Of a DNA stretch of 64,000 bases, positions 60,114-64,000 are shown piece after piece. Each line of letters starts with the position of its first letter. The first letter of the stretch is position 1. A model generated the notes under the pieces. The model was not told the DNA's origin and ran no database searches. It worked only from the letters and a program-made list of their open reading frames with translations. The stretch spans positions 62,001 through 126,000 of the forward strand of contig NZ_JAFGZD010000014.1 in the NCBI RefSeq assembly GCF_017165765.1. The letters run 5' to 3'. Made by a program: the position numbers and the translations under genes. Source of the stretch: Pseudomonas capsici. GTDB taxonomy: Bacteria > Pseudomonadota > Gammaproteobacteria > Pseudomonadales > Pseudomonadaceae.

Positions 60114-62108
60114 ATGAACAAGGCCCATCTGAAGGCTGAGCTTCTGCAATACACGTTAGGCTGTAACCTTGCAGGTCTCTGGGCCCAACTGATCGCCGCA
60201 GTCGGTGTAGTGTTGCTGGTCCAGACATCGGAAATCGACCGCGAATGTCACTGGATATGGCTCACAATCACCGTGATCACTCTGGGGTTGCGGTGGGCCT
60301 TGCATCGCTACCTGCTCAAGGTCGCCAGCACTCCAAAGGGTCAATCGATCGAATGGCTTGAGCGAGCCTGGCAGCTTCAGGGGACCGGTCTGTTTGCGAC
60401 GGGTCTGCTGTGGTCGATCCTGATCCTGGGCGAATTCAATACCTACCCACCTGCTCAGCAGTATCTGATCACCATGGTGATATCGGCCATGGCAGGCGGT
60501 GCCAGCGGAATACTTGCGCCCATGCGCGTGATGGGCCCGGTGTATTTCGGACTCATGATGCTGCCTGTCTGCTACCAACTGGCCGTACAGACTCCGTCGC
60601 AGTGGATACTCAGCGTGATTGGCGTGGCGTTCTATGGCCTGATGCTTGTCGGGCATCGCAACAACTATGCACGGCTGCGCAACTCCATCGAACTGAAGCA
60701 TGAAAACTCGGACCTGGTCGAACAGCTGACCCAGCGCACCGAGGAAGTGCTTGCCACCAATGCCGAGCTGGAAGAGCGTGTCGCCGACCGTACACGCTCC
60801 CTGCACAACCTGGCTCACCACGATCCGCTCACCGGCCTGCCGAACCGGCGCGGCCTGATGTACGACCTGAGCCCGCTGCCGGACTTCGCCCCCCGATTGC
60901 GCGCCGTCCTGTTTCTGGATCTGGACCACTTCAAGCAGATCAATGACGGGCTGGGACATGCCTGCGGCGACGAAATTCTTCAGGGCGTTGCGAGGCGCTT
61001 GAAATCCCTGATGCCCGACGGCTCTTCCATCGCCCGCTGGGGAGGCGATGAATTCATTGTAGTGACGCCGGCCTTACTCGATATCCGCACCCAGGCCTGG
61101 CAACTGGCTGAAAACCTCGGGGAAGCGCTGATCAAGAACTTCGAGGTCGCCTCTGCCTCCCTGCGCATCGGCGTCAGCATCGGCATTGCCATTCAGGGCG
61201 ACGACGGCGACAACATTGAAACCCTGTTGCAGGCCGCCGACTTGGCCTCTGCCGAAGCCAAGCGCCAGGGCCGTGGCCGCATCGTGTTTTACGATCAGGA
61301 ACTGGCGCGCATCCAGCGTCGCAAGCTGGATATCAACATCGCCCTGCGCCAGGCCGTGCATGATGAAAGCCTGTCTCTGGTATTCCAGCCCCTGATTTCG
61401 GCGAAAAGCGGCGAAGTGATGTGCATCGAAGCCTTGCTGCGCTGGAATCCTTCTCTGCTGGGCGCTGTAGGCCCACAGGAGTTCATTCCCATCGCCGAAG
61501 AGTCCGACCTGATCGTCGAGCTCGGTGCCTGGGTATTGCAGCAGGCCTGTCGCGCAGCCGTCACCTGGGAGAAAACCGGCACGGAACTGCCGTCGGTTGC
61601 CGTGAACGTTTCCATTCGCCAACTGGTGACGCCCGGCTTCACCCGTTTCGTCGCCCAGACGCTCGCGATAGAACGTCTGTCCCCTGCCCGCTTGATTGTG
61701 GAAGTCACCGAGTCGGTGTTTGACGAGGCCTGGAAGGATCGTATTCTCGAATCGCTGCATCACCTGAGAAAAATGGGGGTGCATATCCATATCGATGACT
61801 TCGGCACCGGCTACTCCTCGCTCTCCAGATTGCGTGAGCTGCCTATCGATGGCATCAAGATCGACCGCTCATTCGTCGCTCAACTGGATGACCGGGCCCT
61901 GGCCGTGGTGGAAAGTGCAGTGCTCATCGCCAAGCGCTTTTCGTTGAAGATCGTTGCCGAAGGGATCGAAACCCATACTCAGGCGCAATGTCTGCATGCC
62001 ATGGGGGTGGACGAGTTCCAGGGTTATCTGCTGGGCAAACCGCAGCCCTGGGTGCAACTGCAAAGCGTGGCGCCGACCTGGATCAATGAGCCAGCAGTCG
62101 CCGTTTGA
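60114..62108 (+). CDS. Membrane-bound GGDEF-EAL protein (c-di-GMP synthase/phosphodiesterase)
   Basis: 664 residues. Residues 1-185 hold about five transmembrane helices (MASE-like sensor without a name I recall). A coiled-coil linker (about 190-225) precedes GGDEF: LAHHDPLTGLPNRRG, FLDLDHFKQINDGLGHACGD, RWGGDEFIV intact. The EAL domain follows from about 400: CIEALLRWNP, NVSIRQL, EVTESVF, DDFGTGYSSLSRLREL, KIDRSFV, EGIETHTQAQCL; metal-binding residues look complete. Both activities are thus possible; net output cannot be told. No RxxD inhibitory site is obvious. Confidence 0.94.
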   Translation: MNKAHLKAELLQYTLGCNLAGLWAQLIAAVGVVLLVQTSEIDRECHWIWLTITVITLGLRWALHRYLLKVASTPKGQSIEWLERAWQLQGTGLFATGLLWSILILGEFNTYPPAQQYLITMVISAMAGGASGILAPMRVMGPVYFGLMMLPVCYQLAVQTPSQWILSVIGVAFYGLMLVGHRNNYARLRNSIELKHENSDLVEQLTQRTEEVLATNAELEERVADRTRSLHNLAHHDPLTGLPNRRGLMYDLSPLPDFAPRLRAVLFLDLDHFKQINDGLGHACGDEILQGVARRLKSLMPDGSSIARWGGDEFIVVTPALLDIRTQAWQLAENLGEALIKNFEVASASLRIGVSIGIAIQGDDGDNIETLLQAADLASAEAKRQGRGRIVFYDQELARIQRRKLDINIALRQAVHDESLSLVFQPLISAKSGEVMCIEALLRWNPSLLGAVGPQEFIPIAEESDLIVELGAWVLQQACRAAVTWEKTGTELPSVAVNVSIRQLVTPGFTRFVAQTLAIERLSPARLIVEVTESVFDEAWKDRILESLHHLRKMGVHIHIDDFGTGYSSLSRLRELPIDGIKIDRSFVAQLDDRALAVVESAVLIAKRFSLKIVAEGIETHTQAQCLHAMGVDEFQGYLLGKPQPWVQLQSVAPTWINEPAVAV

Positions 62109-62138
62109 CGGCCTGATGGATCTGCTCCCCAATGCAAA

Positions 62139-62172
62139 ACACCTCAACCGCCGGACCTGGCGATTGAGGTGT
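62139..62172 (-). terminator. Terminator of the chemoreceptor gene
   Basis: ACACCTCAA-C-CGCC and GGCG-A-TTGAGGTGT pair around GGACCT; on the minus strand TTTTGC follows. Lies 28 bp after the chemoreceptor stop. Confidence 0.75.
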
Positions 62173-62200
62173 CATTGTGCAACGCTGTCTTTGAGCCCGA

Positions 62201-64000
62201 TCAGCCCAGCTGGAAACGCGCCGTATTGTTGCTCAAGGCACGACTGCCCTTGCTCAGGGTATCCGCCGCCTGATTGACGGCACGGGCACCATCGAGCAAA
62301 CGACCTGCCGCCTGATCGACCTGTTGAATATTGTTGCTGACCTCATCGGCAGTCGACGCCTGCTCTTCGACGGCAGTCGAAATCTGCACCAGGGTATCGG
62401 TCACGCCTTGCACGGCAGAGGCGATTTCACCCAACCGCAACCCCAGTCCGGTCACCGACTGGGCATCGTTGACCGCCTGGCCACAGGCTGCTTCCATCAG
62501 GTTGACCGCCTGCGTCACGGTAGAGCGCAAGCTGTCCACAGTACCGGCGATTTCCGCCGTGGAAGCCTGGGTGCGCTGCGACAGGCTACGAACCTCATCG
62601 GCCACCACCGCAAACCCGCGCCCCTGCTCACCCGCCCGCGCCGCCTCGATGGCCGCGTTGAGCGCCAGCAGGTTGGTCTGTTCGGCAATACCACGAATCG
62701 CATCGACGACCGACTGGATCTGCTGACCCTGCTCACTGACACGTCCCAGAGCCGCGGCCGTATCGGTCAGGCGCTGATTGAGCTGCTGGATGCTGTCGGT
62801 GGTACGGCGGCTGTCACGACTGCTTTCTTCTGCAATCTTGCGGGTCTGGCGTGCACTGTCGGAAGCCTGCTCGCAGCTTCTGGCCACGCCCTGAGAGGTT
62901 GCCGCCAGCTCGGTGGCCGCGGCTGCAATCTGGCTGATCTGGTACTGCTGCTCTTCGACCTCGCTGAGCGTGCCATTGGACTGGGTATTGAGGGTCTGCA
63001 CGGCATCACCCAGTTGCCGGGTTTCGTGATTGACGCCCAACAGGCTGGTACGCAACTGCACCACCGCAACGTTCAGCGCCTTGCTGATAGCCGCCAGTTC
63101 GTCACGCCCCTGAACCGAAACCTCGACGCACAGATTGCCGTCACGCAACGATTCGGCCAGCGTGGTAATGCCGCTGGCACTGCGGCGAATCGAAGATTGC
63201 AGGCAAACGAACAGATAGAGCGCCGCCAGCATCAATACGCCAAAGGCCACTGCCATCGGAATGAACTGCATGTTGGAGGTATCGCGGTAATACTCGAGCC
63301 GATCGTTCAGAGAAACCAGCGACTGCTTGCGCAACTGGGCCATTCCACCCAACAGGGCATCGATGCTGCGCTCGAACTCTGCAGGCTTGAGCTTGATGGT
63401 GCCACCGAATACCCCCTCATCCAGCACTTTCAGCTCGGCATCCAGCATCGCGGAAGTCGCCTTGTATTTTACAGCCCAGGGCTCCAGCTCCGGCGGCAGC
63501 TTGGACAGCAGCAGATTGCCCGCCTTGTGCATTTGGTCCTTGGCATCATCGATGCGGCTGCGCAGGTCACGCATCTGCAAACGACTTTGCAGACTGAACT
63601 GACCTGTGGCAACAGAGGTTTGACCGATACTGGCCATACGACCGATACGCTCGATCAGATCCGGCATCTGCTGAGTGGAAAGCTGCATCAGCATATAGGT
63701 TTCCAGCCAGGGATCGAGAATCAGGCCGCTGTCCATCGCAATCTGTTCACGCAGGGCCTGAGTCAGGCTCAGGGATGCCGTAAAGCGATCATAGCCATCG
63801 GGCCACCAGCCGACAGTGCGCAACGACGCCGAGTCCAGGCCCTTCACGGACGCCTGCAAGGCCCTGTAACGCTCCATGGCGTCGGCAGTCGCATCTTCCT
63901 GCGCCAATTTGGCACCTACGGCATCGAGTGCCTGGGAGACTTTCGGAACATTGGCATCAAGCCTGGCAACCGCAGCCTTGGCCTCGGGAGTGGGCTCACG
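62201..64000 (-). CDS. Methyl-accepting chemotaxis protein, 5' end beyond window
   Basis: About 599 residues visible; the frame is open to the right edge, so the true start (and first transmembrane helix) is outside. Layout: helical periplasmic sensor region, transmembrane helix FIPMAVAFGVLMLAALYLFV, HAMP (RRSASGITTLAESLRDGNLC), and a cytoplasmic hairpin with the invariant tip RGIAEQTNLLALNAAIEAAR, AGEQGRGFAVVADEVRSLSQ. Relays a ligand signal to CheA; ligand unknown. No C-terminal CheR-binding pentapeptide. Confidence 0.95.
   Translation of the reverse strand, partial: REPTPEAKAAVARLDANVPKVSQALDAVGAKLAQEDATADAMERYRALQASVKGLDSASLRTVGWWPDGYDRFTASLSLTQALREQIAMDSGLILDPWLETYMLMQLSTQQMPDLIERIGRMASIGQTSVATGQFSLQSRLQMRDLRSRIDDAKDQMHKAGNLLLSKLPPELEPWAVKYKATSAMLDAELKVLDEGVFGGTIKLKPAEFERSIDALLGGMAQLRKQSLVSLNDRLEYYRDTSNMQFIPMAVAFGVLMLAALYLFVCLQSSIRRSASGITTLAESLRDGNLCVEVSVQGRDELAAISKALNVAVVQLRTSLLGVNHETRQLGDAVQTLNTQSNGTLSEVEEQQYQISQIAAAATELAATSQGVARSCEQASDSARQTRKIAEESSRDSRRTTDSIQQLNQRLTDTAAALGRVSEQGQQIQSVVDAIRGIAEQTNLLALNAAIEAARAGEQGRGFAVVADEVRSLSQRTQASTAEIAGTVDSLRSTVTQAVNLMEAACGQAVNDAQSVTGLGLRLGEIASAVQGVTDTLVQISTAVEEQASTADEVSNNIQQVDQAAGRLLDGARAVNQAADTLSKGSRALSNNTARFQLG

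Noticed and set aside
63905..63907. TTG at 63907 as the start of the chemoreceptor
   Set aside because: The frame stays open to the window edge and a start here would omit the first transmembrane helix that every such receptor needs.

Overview
This window is chromosomal DNA from a Pseudomonas, most likely of the P. syringae / P. viridiflava / P. cichorii kind. The evidence is high GC, family-typical protein sequences and gene order. From mqo to ychF the order (mqo, PA4642-type gene, hpt, upp, uraA, hemH, phr, pagL-like, murI, moeB-like, prmC, prfA, hemA, TPR lipoprotein, lolB, ispE, tRNA-Gln, prs, rplY, pth, ychF) follows the P. aeruginosa PA4640-PA4673 block as I remember it. All names come from reading translated sequence and remembered family features; no database search was run.

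Layout. 0-8 kb: a MalT-like LuxR regulator (cut by the window edge), DUF1329 and DUF1302 envelope proteins and an AMP-forming acyl-CoA ligase, probably one fatty-acid or ester uptake and activation unit. 8-16 kb: a LysE-type exporter, a D-2-hydroxyacid dehydrogenase, rsmC, a yybP-ykoY manganese riboswitch ahead of a GDT1-type exporter, an M48 protease lipoprotein, an HMCES/YedK-like protein with an altered active site, small proteins, an acyltransferase and a YajG lipoprotein. 16.3-21 kb: an AT-richer accessory island with two Cys-containing lipoproteins and a PAAR-toxin effector followed by two tandem, partly homogenised immunity candidates with one N-terminal membrane helix each. 21-31 kb: mqo, a homocysteine methyltransferase divergent from an ABC solute-binding protein and permease (no ATPase here), purine and pyrimidine salvage (hpt, upp, uraA) and hemH.

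31-41.4 kb is the most distinctive part: a predicted light-responsive locus. Two near-perfect TGTACA-N12-TGTACA direct repeats flank a sigma70 promoter that would drive ten tightly overlapping genes: DUF523/DUF1722, a LitR/PplR-type MerR regulator, photolyase, NTF2-like, SDR, FAD oxidoreductase, DUF1365, a cyclopropane/furan fatty-acid synthase homologue, DUF2878 and a YkgJ Cys-cluster protein with an apparent CTG start. The repeat matches the binding site published for PplR1 of P. putida (recalled). A degenerate copy sits before the divergent FAD-oxidoreductase gene.

41.4-54 kb: lipid A deacylase-like gene, murI-moeB-prmC-prfA-hemA operon, TPR lipoprotein, lolB, ispE, tRNA-Gln(UUG), prs, rplY, pth and ychF. 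The last 400 bp of ispE are strikingly AT-rich and carry a promoter-like sequence. 54-64 kb: a small winged-helix-like protein, a TDT/SLAC1 transporter divergent from a LysR gene across a long inverted repeat, a small protein, rmlB-rmlD-rmlA (no rmlC), a membrane GGDEF-EAL protein and a chemoreceptor cut by the right edge.
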